A stretch of DNA of 64,000 nt from positions 5,952,001 through 6,016,000 of the forward strand of contig JAEVHH010000003.1 of the NCBI GenBank assembly GCA_017607445.1. Reading direction: 5' to 3'. Made by a program: the position numbers and the translations under genes. Origin of the DNA: Histoplasma ohiense. Taxonomy: Eukaryota; Ascomycota; Eurotiomycetes; Onygenales; Ajellomycetaceae. Under the pieces are notes generated by a model, which was not told the DNA's origin, did not search any database, and was given only the letters and a program-made list of their open reading frames with translations. Positions 12,518 through 25,145 of this stretch are shown in pieces; positions within the stretch are counted from its first letter, which is position 1, and the number at the start of each line of letters is the position of its first letter.

Positions 12518-13396
12518 TCATCCAAACACCAAAGCCCTGACTTCAATGCTCTCCCTCCCAGGCGCACCGGCAGGAGTTCTGGGATCAACAAAAGCAGTAT
12601 GCGGTGCCCGTTTCCCCGGAACATCCTTGGAATCCGCGCATTTCAGCAACAACCTCTCATCATTCGTCATGCCTGACCAGTAATGCCATTCCTGGCCATC
12701 CGCATACTTAATAGCAGCCGTTTCCCCTTTTCGGTTGGGATACCGAAACTCAACGGGCATGATGTCCTGATCACTAACCGATGTTGCCTTTGCAAAGGCA
12801 AGAGGGTATGCTTGTACGGGCCCATTTATTGGGCGCCACACGTTGATGATGCGATAGCGGCCCTTCAGAAGTTGCTCTGATTCCTCAGGCAGGTGGTACC
12901 TAACCCGCGCCTCTGCCGAGGCCGGGGTTTGGTCTATATGTGCTTTCAAGGCTGGCGTACGTTTGGCACCTGGATGCGAGCGGCGGATTGTGTGGTCGAA
13001 AATGAAAACGCTATTTGCGCCGGGAACGTTGTCGAGAATCAGCCTCTCAACCTCTGGATAGTACACTGACTTTATGTTCTCCTCGTCGGTGAAAGACGGC
13101 TCCGCTGCGGAGTGAATGTTTCCGAGAGCCTCAAAGGCGTCGTAGTCCAATTTGAACTGAGATTCATTGTGACGAATGTCAGTTATTGTGACTGAGTGGC
13201 CATCGTCATGGTAGTTGCGAGTTTGCTCCCCTTGTGGAGTCTCAACATATTGATATGGCCGAGATCCGTCACTCGGAGGGATCGAGAAGGAGATCACCGC
13301 TTCCACAGGCCCACGGGGGACGTAAGAGGTATCCTTTTCAGAGACAGACAGGTGAGTTGAAGACTGGGCAACAGTTGCCGTTGCTGTTGAAGACAT
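12518..13396 (-). CDS. AsaB/GA4-desaturase-family putative oxygenase (2-oxoglutarate/Fe(II)-type), single exon
   Basis: A 292-aa single-exon ORF. It resembles the fungal family annotated as hydroxylase/desaturase AsaB, or CmcJ/GA4-desaturase-like. Diagnostic stretches include the N-terminal RGPVEAVISFSIPPSDGSRPY, a conserved acidic middle (SVFIFDHTIRRS), HIDQTPASAEARVRYHLP with a HxD pair suited to Fe(II) binding, the YRIINVWRPINGPVQAYPLA segment, and a C-terminal EWHYWSGMTNDERLLLKCADS ending in a PHTAFVDPRTP block that supplies a further His. The family usually has 270-320 residues, so this copy looks complete. It likely acts in secondary metabolism (oxidation of a small molecule). No synthase, transporter or other pathway gene lies next to it, so the substrate is unknown. 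Confidence 0.85.
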   Translation of the reverse strand: MSSTATATVAQSSTHLSVSEKDTSYVPRGPVEAVISFSIPPSDGSRPYQYVETPQGEQTRNYHDDGHSVTITDIRHNESQFKLDYDAFEALGNIHSAAEPSFTDEENIKSVYYPEVERLILDNVPGANSVFIFDHTIRRSHPGAKRTPALKAHIDQTPASAEARVRYHLPEESEQLLKGRYRIINVWRPINGPVQAYPLAFAKATSVSDQDIMPVEFRYPNRKGETAAIKYADGQEWHYWSGMTNDERLLLKCADSKDVPGKRAPHTAFVDPRTPAGAPGRESIEVRALVFG

Positions 13397-15147
13397 AGCG
13401 AAAACCGGGAAAGACTATTGGGATAAAGAGGGGGATATAGGAGATACAAGGAACTGATCGTATTAATGCTGTTGGAAAAAGTAGAGCTCTATGATGTGAA
13501 AGTTAAAAAACAGAAGGTTTAATGGGTAAAAGTTCCTCTTTCCACCCCATGAGGGAGGTATGGAACTTATATTGAGCCGTCCACTCGCACGGAGGCGATG
13601 GAGGGCAGAGATATTAACTCCGTTAGAACCGCTTCGTATACATCCCCAGTCCTTTGAAATCAGATATGGATATGGATGTGTCAGCATGCGTTACTAAACG
13701 TCACCTCATGCATCGGCAAGTTGATTGGACGGGGAGCACGCAGCCGTGGGTGAGGACAATATGTCAATTAGTCAGGCAGAGGGGGTCTACGAGGATCTAA
13801 TTCTCCCCAGGAGCCAGCCATGGCCCAAGGTGAAGTCAGAATGGTGTGGTCAGAATGGTGTGATGGGCGATGCTAGTAGGGAATAGCTCAACACAATAAC
13901 CCAAGATTGGCAGCCTCTTGAATGCATCTCTGTGCGCCCCAAGTTGCTCAACTCAGGCAGGCCAGCAAAGGAGCTCACAATCTGCTTGAAACAGTGGGCT
14001 GTGGGTCAGCACAAGCGCCGTTGGACACAGCGGATTTTAGATAGGATTCCATCATGGGATTTGTGGGAGGCCGTGTCCATGTTCTTGCCATTCGCGCTAA
14101 ACCCAAGCGGCTAATTGTATTATCACGTGATCAACTGGTCATCCGTTCATAGTAATTTGTGCTCTGGAGCAACTTCATCACTCCTGGAGATGAAGATACA
14201 TATCTGCCACAATTCGACCACCTCCTGCTATATCGCATCCTCGTTTCCCTCCGGCCCAGGCCCTAGAACCTGTCCTCCAATCACCCCGTTTTCCAACGTG
14301 CCTGTGCTGTGACGGCCTGCTGCATTTGTAGCCTCGTTCCTCCTGTCCCACACACCTCAGCAACCCCCAAAACTTGTTTCAAGTACCAAGTATCTAATCG
14401 TATATTGCTCGTCATTGCCGAACTACCTCCCTATACCTTGGAAATCCGTCAGCGTTGATCCGATCCCAATCCTTGCTATCCCTCCCCAGCGAAGACTCTA
14501 GATTACCCCGACCATTAAAACACCGCATCCTCGACCCGACGGGCTTATCTGATATCAGTATTATCTTTACGCGCCGTTCTATAGCTCTCTTATCGCTATT
14601 TGTACACCTTTTATAAGTTGTTATCCAGAGTCATTCATCCTCGAAGCTTGTCGAGGAAAAGCAGTCTCCAGGATTCTCCCTCCGCTTCGGGTATGTTTGC
14701 TCTGTTTGTCTTTCGTTCTGTTGAATTAACTTCATTGTTTTCCTGCCATGGCCCCTCGCAACATCTGCCTTTTCTCGTCCGTTGCATCTGTCTCGTTCAT
14801 TCATCTTATTTTCTAACGGTTTTCCACCAATAGGTTATGTATGTCCTGTATTTATTTGGCTTCCGTACGACGTATCCTCATCATTGATCCATGTGCTCGA
14901 TGCTATCACCAAGCACCACCAAAAAGCTCCGTTCCCTCTGATGGTATGTAGATACGATCTATTCAACTCTCTTATTCTATGCCTGAACCTTTCGATAATA
15001 ATATCTGAATAATTGTGCACTTCCATTTCTAGCCTACCAACTATTCCTAATTTTGCTGTGTTTAGAATCTCATATCTGAATGCCTTGATTGGTGACCTTT
15101 TTTCCAACGGATCCCCATAACCTACAAAATTAAATTCATACAATACC
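13397..15147. promoter_or_regulatory. Divergent intergenic region between oxygenase and Sds3-like gene
   Basis: About 1.75 kb separates the two divergently transcribed genes. A palindromic CACGTG core inside ATCACGTGAT lies near 14123-14132, a potential bHLH or bZIP site. Pyrimidine-rich stretches between 14400 and 15100, with several GTATG...TAG possibilities, suggest a long and possibly intron-containing 5' leader for the Sds3-like gene. Short ORFs here show no domain. The assignment of any particular promoter element is tentative. Confidence 0.4.
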
Positions 15148-16801
15148 ATGCCGATGGCATATTCCCCGCGTGCAGTTTCTCCAAATACACTGGCAGGCCA
15201 ATCTCATGGGACGGGCGGAGCCCAACCGTACATGATGACATCCAACGCTCGAAACCGTTCGAGATCACCCCCCTCCAACCCTCAACCCGTCTCGAAGCGT
15301 GATAAAAGACGAAGTGCCCTGCAAGATAAGGTGCACGATCTTGCCGAAACATTTAGCAACGAGCGTGATTACTATTTCCGCAAACAAGTCCACGATCTAC
15401 AAAATGAAATGGCCCTAATTTCCAACTCCCAACTATATGACACGGAACCGTTGAGCGACTCGCCGGAAATGATCTCGGAACTCGTTGAGAAACTCTCCGC
15501 TGCTGGACATCTGGTAGCTGAAACAATTCCATCGGGCAAATGGTATGCCAACTTTGTACAGGAAATGAATCAAATGAAGGAAGAGCGAGATCTAGAACTC
15601 GCCGTACTTATGGTAAGCGAATGCATCCCACTCACTTTCGCTCTCACCTCTCTGTGCTCTGCTCTCCAGAGGAAACCATATGTCCAATGTACTGACGAGC
15701 ATTCCATAGAATCGCCATCGTGACCAATTTTCAAGAATTAAGCGGGAACACGACTTCAAAATCCAGTTCGCACACCAGGAATGCGCCAAACTAGGGGAGA
15801 CCATCAGGGAGCGATTGGTTATGTCAATTTCACAGAAGAAAAACAGGCTAATGAAGGAGAAGGAACAACTTGACCTTGCTGATACCAACGCCCTCCTCTT
15901 GCATCCAAATCAATTTTCTATCGCCAACCCTTCAAGTCCCGGGGGCCTGCAAAGTAACCGCAAAACCCGTCACACACGCCACAGAGTTGATATGGACGAC
16001 ATGGGCAATGGAATTGGATCAGAAGCAACCCATAAGCGGAAACGGAAGGGCCCAATGGACGACGATTTCGGTTCCCCCGCGCGCGACGGTGGCATGTCAA
16101 CGCCTGCAGACCGAACAAAGGCGCGGATGACACAGCACCAAAATGCCGCCAGCTATCACATATCCTCCCTCTTCACCGAAAAAGAACTGGCAATGCACAG
16201 CAACAGCGCCCACGTCGCCGCCCTTCACTTCCTCGCCGCCTCCAAAAGAGCAAAACAAACTTCAACCCCAGGCACAAACGGACAGAACGCTGCCGATGGC
16301 GATGACCTAGCTGGCTCTGGCGGCGACGGAGGCAGCGGCCAGGAAGACACCAGCGCGGCACCCGAGATGGAACGAACAGCCAGCCAGGGCTACCACGCCA
16401 CGCGCTCTACACGCAATACAGGCACATCGGGGCTAACGCTACTAGGCGAACTAGCTGACAAGTCAGCCACAAGGCCCAACCTGCCGTATTTCATCCTCGG
16501 AAACTACCACGCGCGGCCCAATGGGTCCGGGTCGGCGCCGCCGCCACCGCCACTCATGCCCGATGAGATCGAGGATGATCTCGCCCGTATCGAGAGACTT
16601 GCCAGCAAACCGCACGGCTGGATCGACACGCGTCTTGTGAACGAGCTTGTGGACGCGACGCACGATCACGAGCATGAGCATGGGGAGATGATAGATGGAA
16701 TCTTCCTGGAAAGTTCAGAGAGGTTTGGCTCATTGCACCCGGACTTCCCTGCACAGATGGATGTGCATTTGGTTCGACTGTATCCGCGTAAAGAATCCTG
16801 A
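15148..16801 (+). CDS. Sds3/Dep1-like histone deacetylase complex subunit, 2 exons
   Basis: Exons are 15148-15612 and 15710-16801. The intron is GT-AG in phase 0, giving 518 aa. After a Ser/Pro-rich basic N-terminus (RNRSRSPPSNPQPVSKRDKR) comes the family core, a predicted coiled coil from ~55 to 190 (FSNERDYYFRKQVHDLQNEM, then SDSPEMISELVEKLS, MNQMKEERDLELAVLM, then NRHRDQFSRIKREHDFK). This pattern is that of the Sds3-like family, which bridges Rpd3/Sin3 histone-deacetylase complexes. The second half has a nuclear-localisation-like basic run (HKRKRKGP), low-complexity Gly/Ser/Asp, and a conserved-looking C-terminus (PDEIEDDLARIERLA...GWIDTRLVNELVD). A chromatin repressor role in the nucleus is inferred from the family. 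The second exon is required: reading through the intron soon hits a stop. Confidence 0.8.
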
Positions 16802-17953
16802 AAAAAGAGATAGAGAAGAAAAGAGGAAAAAAAAAAAATAAAACAAAATAAAACCAAAACAAGAAACATGCAATTACCCACTCGCCATCAAACTAATTAG
16901 CCAGTCGGCCGCTCGTTGAAGTTTTGGTACAGGTTTTTTCTTTTCAAAGTCTTAATTTTTTGTGCAAGCGTCGGGCAGCTGGCGATTACGTGTAACTGGA
17001 ACCTCGGATTGGCGTTGTAGTACGAGACAGGGAGGGACCCTACTTGTCCATACAACCCACAAGGAGAAGAAGGGGATATGATCTGTCTTTCTCTTTTTTC
17101 TTCATTCCTTTCTTATTTATCATTGTTTCGTCACCAACCTCCTTTTTTGTAGTACGTTGTATTTCCTGGGTCTTTTTTTTTTTTTTGTTTATTGTACTTA
17201 AGTTTCCTTCGTGTACTTCAGTCATGTCCATTATACTCTCTGTACGGTACCTACCATTTCTCCCGATATTTCGATATTGGTCAGCGCAGTACGGGGTTCG
17301 ATTTCAATTTTTTTTTTTTTTTTTTTTTTTCTCATAACTACTAAGAATTGGAACAGAAATCTCAATACTCGTGCAAAGGAGGGTCGGTCATACTTGGGAC
17401 CCTGGGCAATGTTTAGTGAGCAAGTGAGCAAGCCACGGGCATTGATAATCTCTGAAGCCCCCTGAAGGCTAGCTAATATCACTTTTAATTAAGGGATGGA
17501 ATGGCAATACTTAATACCGGTATAAATATTTCTTTCCCGTTTCAATTCTCAGTGCGAGTCAAAACTTTTGGAACCGACCTCCCTACATGTTGCTATATTT
17601 CCTTTACATTCAACTGCCCAGCTGCTGCTTAAGTATAAACTGAAAGTGCTTTGTGGGTAAGAAGAGATAATTCAAACCTTCTATCGATGGATAGATAGAT
17701 ATGCCCTCGAAACGCTCCCAAAACATGCAGGGTAATATACAGTTCCCCCGACTAGGATTTGTGCTAAGTGCAACCAACACACTGATAAATAGTAATAAAT
17801 AGCGCCAGTCAGTCCCTTTCCCCATATGAACCAAAGAAGGAAGAACGAAAACATCAAAGTGTAAACGAGTACTCCGTATTAATGGTAGTGAAAGGGTTTG
17901 GAATTGTTATATTAAAAAAACAGAATTACGAAGATAGATGATATTTCGTGCTT

Positions 17954-17991
<38 letters not shown>

Positions 17992-18329
17992 GCAAATAAG
18001 CCCAACTGTTGAAAAAGTAATTATAAAATTTAAAAGGAAAAACTCCGTATGAATATCTTCGAGGGGAATCTTGTCGCTGCACTAGCCATAGTAAAATTTC
18101 CCTAGATTTCATTTTTCATCCCATATTTCGGGGTTGTTTTTTTCCCCTTGCTTTCTCCCTTTCCAAAAATAATAGAAAAGGCGAGAAAGGCAAGGCAAAG
18201 CAAAGACAAAAGAAAAGACAGGAAAAACAGTTAATCCCCTTAAAACTCCAAACCAGCAGCCATCATACTCTGTGTCGCTTCTGTTCCGTCAGTGACTCTC
18301 CTCCTCTTCCCTCCGCCACCCCATGACAA
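16802..18329. other. Convergent intergenic region with long A and T homopolymers
   Basis: This is the 3' flank of the Sds3-like gene and of the minus-strand gene ending at 18330. It contains a T run at 17308-17330, an A run at 17955-17988, shorter A/T runs near 16831 and 17171, and several pyrimidine blocks. Open frames here consist of Phe/Ser or Lys runs from these tracts and are not credible genes. Confidence 0.6.
17955..17988. repeat. Poly-A homopolymer, 34 nt
   Basis: An uninterrupted A run in the intergenic region. A poly-A insertion tail of a retroposed sequence is possible, but no retroposon body is visible next to it. Confidence 0.9.
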
Positions 18330-20325
18330 CTACTGCGATCTGCGAATAACAAATACGCCAACCTCTAAGCTTTTCCCAAGACAGGATCCATCGGCATCTG
18401 CCCTATTCCGGAGCCCCTGGAAAAGAGCCTGCAAAAGCGATGGGCTAGATAAATCCCGATTCGCCGGCTTACGGCTACCCGGCGAAAGCATGAGGTTGGT
18501 TGGAAATTGGTAACCAGCCCGCCAGTAACCATTTAGGATGTCCCTCGCCCTTGGCGTTTCCTGCTGAATATACCATTCAATCCACGATTTGCGATCCATA
18601 CAGATTTCACCCTTGGCACCATATACCATGGTAAAACGAGAACTGCGAGTCGGTGATGGGCCAGCCATGAAGGAGTCTCGCCGCTTTAGATTTTTGCAGA
18701 GCTGCATGATATTTTTCTGCATAGTTTCAAAATCATCCATCTCAGCGATGGCAGGCATAGAGCCAAGAGCTTTGCTAATGTCTGCAGACAATTCATTGAC
18801 CACAACCATTTGACGAAGAAGGGGGTCAAGGATTGGACCCAGGTATTGATTTTTGAATGTGCGGGCGCCTTGTTGGGTTGGGTATATCAACACGAGGTTG
18901 CCGCCCTGAGGCGACAGTTCACGCAGGCGATCCACGAGAACGGACGGACCAGTGGCTGAGAAAAGATTCCGGTATTCTTGAGGTGATGGTGGAGGAAGAT
19001 AACGTTCGACTATGGAGATGTGCACACTATATGGGGGTGCAATTGGCGCTGGGACACATGGCAAATCCTGTGAAGTGGAGTCACTATGATAGGCATATGC
19101 AGGGACTGGAGCACCACTAGAAAACACAGTCATATTGAAGTAGTCGTCATCTGGAGACATTCGGTTTGGAGTACCGGGTGGAGAAGTCGGCAAATTATTT
19201 AAACTGAATTTCGGGGGCACAGCATGAATAATGTTGATATACGGGGATTGGTCAGCTTGGAGTCGACATTGGATTTCCTCGACAATTACGCTGAACGCAG
19301 AAACAGGAGACGAGATTGGGGTTTGGTCGATAGGAGGGCATGGCAGCGTTTGAGACACCATCTGTACAGCTTGACCTGGTGTTTTCGAAATGTTAAGTGA
19401 AGACACTGCATTGTTCAAAGTCAGTATTTGAAAGTTACATACGGAAAAGAAGACTGAGTTATAGGGGACCGACACCATGGCAAAACGAAGGGGAAACGAA
19501 GGGGAATATACCGGCAAGTTCAATCCCATTTTTAAGCCATAACTTCGGATCGTCATTAGCGAACGAATTCTGCTCCATGGTTGGTTGTATGGCCCCATTC
19601 GATCGTACGGTCTGTGAAGTCGAGTCTGGAACTTGACCATTGCTCCCCTTTGGAGAATGTGAATCCACGTTCGTGAAATTGTCTAATTGTGATGGCGAAT
19701 GCCGGTTGGCACTCGAATGTATATCAGAGATTGGGCTATCCGATTCCGGATTCCATTTGACAGATCCTGTTTCCTCGGGAGGTGTAAGAGGTAGGGAGAG
19801 AGAACGGCTGTAGGGGAGCGAAGAATGTGATTCAGAGAAGGCATAGGATGGCGATGGTGTGTGAATAGCAATGGTGGATGGTTTGCAAGTGATAAATGGG
19901 GGTATTGCGGAATTTTGAAGGGAGGAAGTCGGAGGATTAGGTGTTCTTGGGGAAGTGGCTATGCCTAAAGATTCGAAGGATGGCAGCTGCAGATTGGGGC
20001 TCTGTCTTGAAAGGAGTCGCATCATGGGTGATGGCACTGTACGGAGAGACTCGCAAGAGGAGCTACGCTTTGAAATCATGGAGGACCCTCTGGGAGTCAG
20101 GGAAGAATGGGGAATTCGATTGTTCTGGACGTGTTGCGAGGAGGAGATGAACGGCAACAGACGCTGCGTTTGTAGGAGTTGTTGTTGTACTGTAGTTGGG
20201 TCTTGTATTCCTAGGGACGATGAATCATTGGACTGATCCAGAGCACATAATCTTTCGGCTGCAGGAATTGGCCCTGAGGCATCGCTGGTAATAACACTAC
20301 CCAGTGGTTGTTTCATGACTAGCAA
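18330..20325 (-). CDS. Uncharacterised Ser/Pro-rich protein, 629 aa, 2 exons
   Basis: Exons on the minus strand are 20325-19512 and 19405-18330, with a GT-AG intron of 106 nt. Phase 1 joins correctly, giving ...NGIELA-VSSLNISKTPG. The N-terminal ~270 residues are low-complexity Ser/Pro/Thr-rich with many SP and TP sites (phosphorylation-like). The C-terminal half is more ordered: IINIIHAVPPKFSL-type segments, SVHISIVERYLPPPSPQEYRNLF, GGNLVLIYPTQQGARTFKNQ, LGPILDPLLRQMVVVNELS and MQKNIMQLCKNLKRR. The 'NLVLIYPTQQGA' strand-turn looks like part of an alpha/beta fold. I do not recognise a named family. The gene appears intact and sits in conventional GC context, so it is probably a conserved ascomycete protein. 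A start at Met 4 (MKQPLG) is an alternative. Confidence 0.75.
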
Positions 20326-20814
20326 CTCATTTCAATATCACTCTCCACGAAAATTCACGAGTGTGCTGCGGAGATATTCATTTGACGAGCAAACGACGAG
20401 AAGGGCGGTTGTCCGAAGTCCAACAGTCGAGCAGTTAAGTAGTCAATTCGACGACAAAATGAGGCGGGCTTCCGGGAGGGACACAAGCTCAAGGCGTACA
20501 GCGACGGAGCATGAGAGGAAAGCCGCCGTGTAACAGAAGCGAAACGGTCTAGAACTTAGGCAACGTTCTTAAGAGGAACCTCTTTCTGAGGACGCCCACA
20601 AAGCTGGATAGAAATCGTAACTTGACAACAGGGTGGAGAAAATGGATGTAATGAACAAGCTAGGTGAAGCTACGAGCTGCAACGGTTTGGGGTATCGAAG
20701 CTGGAGCAAGAAGCAAAACTGGGAGGACTGCACGTATCGCGTTGGAGACAGCTAAGAATCGGCGTGGAAGCGAGAGGAGGGAAGTTGGAAGACAGGATGG
20801 AGATGAGGACGGAG

Positions 20815-20862
20815 GTGAGGATGAGGATGAGGATGAGGATGAGGATGAGGATGAGGATGAGA
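20815..20862 (+). repeat. (GAGGAT)n hexanucleotide microsatellite
   Basis: About seven to eight copies of a GAGGAT hexamer, degenerating into GAGGAC at the edges. It lies ~500 bases upstream of the start codon of the minus-strand 629-aa gene. Confidence 0.9.
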
Positions 20863-21024
20863 TGAGGACGAGGATGAGAAGATGTACCACAAGTCAAGAA
20901 CAGCAGCGACCAGGCCGGGCCGCCAAGGAGAAAGACTGGGCCCTGGCCTGGGCTGGGCTGGGCGGCGGCAGAATCGGGCAGGACTGGCGGAGATCAGCGG
21001 GATGGGCTGGCTTGGGCTGGGCGT

Positions 21025-21049
21025 GGTACGGTACGGTACGGTACGGTAC
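21025..21049 (+). repeat. GGTAC pentanucleotide repeat
   Basis: Five tandem copies of the 5-mer GGTAC. Each unit contains the self-complementary GTAC. Confidence 0.9.
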
Positions 21050-23837
21050 AATATGATACTATCCGGTAGTAGTACTGGTACGGTATACATCCTAAGAATT
21101 AACAGCAGGTCACGGGCTGAAGTTTTGACTTGGCTGTTTCAACACCAGGTCCTGAAAATCACCCACGATGGAGTCGATACTGGGCAGTACATGGCCTTAC
21201 CCTGGACACGGTCATTATTCTTATCGTTGAAAGCAGCCGTCTCCAGTCCTGCGGGCCCCTATGCCCCGGGAGGAACCCCTAGATCATCGTGGCGGTGACA
21301 GCGGCTACTCGTTTTTGGCTGTGCCAGAGCCTATTCTCATTACAGAGTACTCTTGTAATTTATCATTATTTTTGAGACTCTTACGATTTCTGGGCGCTTG
21401 AAACAATATTTTCCATGCTGTCTGTGCCGTACACAGCCACAGGCTGAAACGTTAAGACATGCCTGGTATTTCGATTGACGACAACAGCCCTGTCGTTATG
21501 GGGAGGCAGAGTTACCGAAGCAGCCGTCGAGACCAGTCTAGATCATGCCGGCGCAAAGGCCCGCAACTGGCACTTGTACATGTACATGTACTGTACATAC
21601 GGTTGTGCGCGGTGGGACTGGGGCCCCAATGCTTGTATAAATTCTGTGCTCCGCCGTGTGTCCCACAACATGTTTCGAGTTGGATGAACGCGGGTTATTA
21701 TTCCGATCGATCATCCCTTCCCAGCGACCAGTACCCGGATCCCGTGACTCCAGAGAAATGTCACAATCAACGAGCCAAATAACTATTCCAAGCTATAAAG
21801 GTTAGGTGAGAAAGGGCAATGGAATGCCTGGAAATTCTGCGAGCGATTTCTTCTTTTGGTCTGGGTTCTTGTCTTGTGTAAGTTTATTCCCGCCACCATT
21901 GTGTGCGCCGGCGAGGGACTAGACTATAAAAATAAAATAACATAAAATAAAATAAACTCAAATCCAAACATATTTTGCCTTCTTGAAACCCGAACCGGGG
22001 GCGGGGGATGGCCGAAACCTCGAGGCCGATTGTTTTTATGTTTATTCTTTAGTTAACTATTGACTAACGAGTTAACTAGTTGCTAGTGGGTGTTGATTAG
22101 CATGGGTTGAGAGAAGAGAAAGCCCAATTTTCAAGTTGTTTCTTCAAAACTTCAAACTGGAGCATCTGTGTTAAGAGAAACTACTCCCTGAATACTTTTG
22201 CCACGAGTGAAGCCACTAACCGTGGCATAATTCACCATCCGCTCTGATAAAGTCGATATTATTGATGTCAATAAGAACCAGCACATAGTTCAGTAATTCA
22301 GTAATATCACCTGATATAAAAAGTATCTCAACCATCTCTACCCTTTTTGCCTGTTACGAATTTTTGCTCCAAAGGGAAATCCTCTTAACCGCGACAAAAA
22401 TGCTTAGAGCCTCCTTATATATCATATGATTCCCGAGGGCCTCTGTGACATAACGGACATTGAATGTTTCATATGATACGAGCAGCAGCATACGGGCAGT
22501 ACACGGGGATCTTCCGTGGCATGATGATATCCGTGCCATCGTGGTCTTTGTCCGGGGTCCTAACTTTCTAAATGGTCTCTATGACATGATGACAGTGTCT
22601 AGGGACGCCCGTGGGTGCCATGATGGGGCTGCCTTTGGCATGACAGATAGATGTCTTGATACTTTGCAAATCATTCGCTGTCGCGAGCCACGCCACGATT
22701 TTCACAACTTCGTTTCTCCTAACTTAATATGCTTCATTATTTTTGTTTCCTTAATTATTCCAACATATTGACTATATTTAGTCTTTTTTATTTCTTTTTT
22801 CTTTTTCGTTCTGTTTTTTTTTTTTTTTTTTTTGGTAATTTTACCTAGTTCTATAAAAGTTTCGCATGATGTGTCACTTGTCAATTAAGTTCATATTTTA
22901 ATTTTTCAAACAAACTTGGTATCAGAGACAAAATTTAATTTTAAAAGTCTCTTTTTCTGAACTATGATTGCGCCCATATAATGATTCCGTCCGTATCCCG
23001 ACCATATCCTGCAGTCAGTAAGGAGGTAAGGCTGGAAAGGCATGTAGAAGTTAGTTTGCACTTCTCTCCACAGCTTCAAGCTCCGGCTGCTCGGTTCCCG
23101 TCCAATCGTGGATGTGTCCCCAGGCACCCGCAACAGACCCGCCCATTGCTATCCTATGCTTCCCATTTCTTATTCCCTCTTTTGGAATTTGGGTTTCTGA
23201 GGGGCAAAAAGAGAGAACGCTCGCTGTGGAGAAATCCGCAATAGTGTATCACCCCGGCTTGTATAGCGAACAGACGGCACCAAGCCACACCAAACCCTCG
23301 TGCGATGTAGATGCGCCCCAAGTACAGAGGGGGTTCTTCATGGGGCTAATAAATAAGAAATCCTAACTTCCCGGATCATCTATTATGCTTTCTTGGGACT
23401 TTCTTTGCCTGCCTGCCTGCCTGCCTGCCAGACTTCACCGTGGTCGTCAAGGACTTTCCCCACCCCACTCATCAGTGTGCTCCCCACTGCCCGCCCGGAC
23501 CCCAATTGCCCCTACCCCGCTCCTTAATAAGGGCTACTTCAGCAAGTTGAATATTTTGGGATAGAAGGGGCAAAAAGATATAGCCCACCAGTCCATCAGG
23601 TCCGTAATACAAGGGCGGGATCATATTGGCGAGGTCGAGGCCCGTCCCGCATCCCCCACGTTGAATAAGGATGGGGTAAGGTAACCCTTCTATGGTGCGA
23701 TAATGGGACTGGGACTGGGACTGGGACAACCTCGTGGTGCAAAACTCTCCATGATTGCCGCAACAGGAAGTTTTGAGCTGTCGAGAGCTGGGTTTCTTCG
23801 AAGGAAAACGACAACTTGGCACGGCGCTAGTTAGTAT

Positions 23838-24572
23838 GTAGTGTGTAGAGTGTTGAAAATATTCTTGAGTTAGTATAGTATGATGATATTGCTGAGCATT
23901 TTTATAACTTATCTCTGAAATATTATTCAAAACTCTTTCAGTGTCTTTCTGCAAAGTTATATCAGAATCTGAAGAACAGACAAAAGTTTGTTCAGCTCAA
24001 TATCTGAATTAAAAAGCTGAACAGTAAAATCTGAGTTTTGAAAATCTTAGAGAAAAAACATCAGAAGCTGAAAGATGAACAGTATTTTTACTATCTGCAG
24101 AAACAGAAGCTCAAGACTCAAAAGCTGAATGATTGACAAAAATAATTCATCAAAAAATATAAATCAGATACAGTTGTGAAGAAGAATGAGCACAGTATAA
24201 ACTATTACTAAAGATAATTCAATCATATTGCTTATTTTATATCTGAACAGAAGAGACTCAGTGAAATGTTGTTTCTATACATTCTGTTATAAAGCTCAGA
24301 GAAAAGACAGATGATTGATGATATAATAACTCTGTACTATAGAAGAAATCTGATGTTGAATCATTCAGCTCTAAAGATTAAAAACAACTGTTATTCTACA
24401 GATGAATATGAAATTGATGTGAAGAGATAAACTAACTCTTTTTTCAAGAAATATCACATCTTCAGAAAATCTAACTGATCTCAGAATTCTTCATTACATC
24501 ATCAAAAATCTATTGACTAGACAGAGATGAAAGTATATCTATAGATATCAAAAAACTATTCTGAAGAAGCAG
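23838..24572 (+). repeat. AT-rich dispersed repeat R1, copy 1 (RIP-like)
   Basis: This 735-bp stretch aligns almost base for base with 53005-53740. The differences I could read are overwhelmingly transitions (C/T and A/G), as expected when both copies have been hit by repeat-induced point mutation. One forward frame reads as a plausible charged protein once frequent TGA codons are set aside (e.g. EISEAE, TEAQDSEAE), suggesting an ancient gag-like or ORF1-like coding region. Here the repeat continues uninterrupted beyond 24572, so it also serves as the empty site for the gypsy insertion seen at 53741. Confidence 0.85.
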
Positions 24573-25145
24573 CATGAATTCTCAGATCTATACTCTATAT
24601 ATCATCAATGATACATCAATAAATGAGAATTTGAAGTTCACTGTCAATATCACATCAATCACTCAGCAACAATTTCACTTAAGTATGATTTTCTAGAAGT
24701 ATATGACATACTTACATGACTCAGATTTTGTCTCTGATGTTTCAGAGACAGAGATAAATAGATATATCATTGCATAACTGTCTTCTATAATCAACAGTTG
24801 TTGATCAGATATATGAATCATCACTATAATAACTCTGTCTTGAGATTGAACTGCAGTTTCATTCATAACTATGATCTGCTTTTCATCTCAATTCAAGAGT
24901 TTCAGTATTATTATGATGATTTACACTGTATTTCTGTTTTCAGAAAATAGCAGAGTTGTGAACTGATATTGAAGAGTGATATATTCTGCACTTCACAAGT
25001 TGCAGTAGAAGATAATATGAAGCTGAAAGTTTATATCACCACTTCTGAAAGCTTCAAATGCAAGTGAGTGGATATTGACAATGAGAGAGTGATGAAGCAT
25101 CTGAGAAAACTTGAAAGTGTCAAATTAGCATCTAATGAGACTGGT
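24573..25145 (+). mobile_element. Continuation of degraded AT-rich element
   Basis: Same AT-rich, CpG-poor composition and same TGA-broken coding frame as the preceding repeat (e.g. LHDSDFVSDVSETEINRY). It ends where composition rises abruptly, near 25140-25160. The sequence past this point (ESGIVGSG ... SDERCDIPENIDPRLF) has normal composition and belongs to another broken gene. Confidence 0.6.

Larger units (their letters stand above)
20326..23837. other. Intergenic region with several microsatellites
   Basis: This is upstream of the minus-strand 629-aa gene, so its first kilobase probably contains that gene's promoter and leader. Simple repeats are (GAGGAT)n at 20815-20862, GGTAC x5 at 21025-21049, GTACAT at 21575-21595, (CCTG)n at 23408-23429, and GGGACT x4 at 23705-23727. 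ORFs of 100-160 codons here are translations of these repeats or run across the repeat boundary at 23838, so none is called. The stretch 22700-22900 is T/A-rich. Confidence 0.55.

Noticed and set aside
20664..21298. Long Asp/Glu- and Gly-rich frames on the plus strand and matching Ser/Pro-rich frames on the minus strand
   Set aside because: They translate the GAGGAT and GGTAC microsatellites and surrounding simple sequence. No start context, domain or splice evidence.
23472..23954. 160-codon minus-strand frame
   Set aside because: It crosses the boundary between normal DNA and the AT-rich repeat at 23838 and includes a GGGACT microsatellite, so it is a chance fusion.
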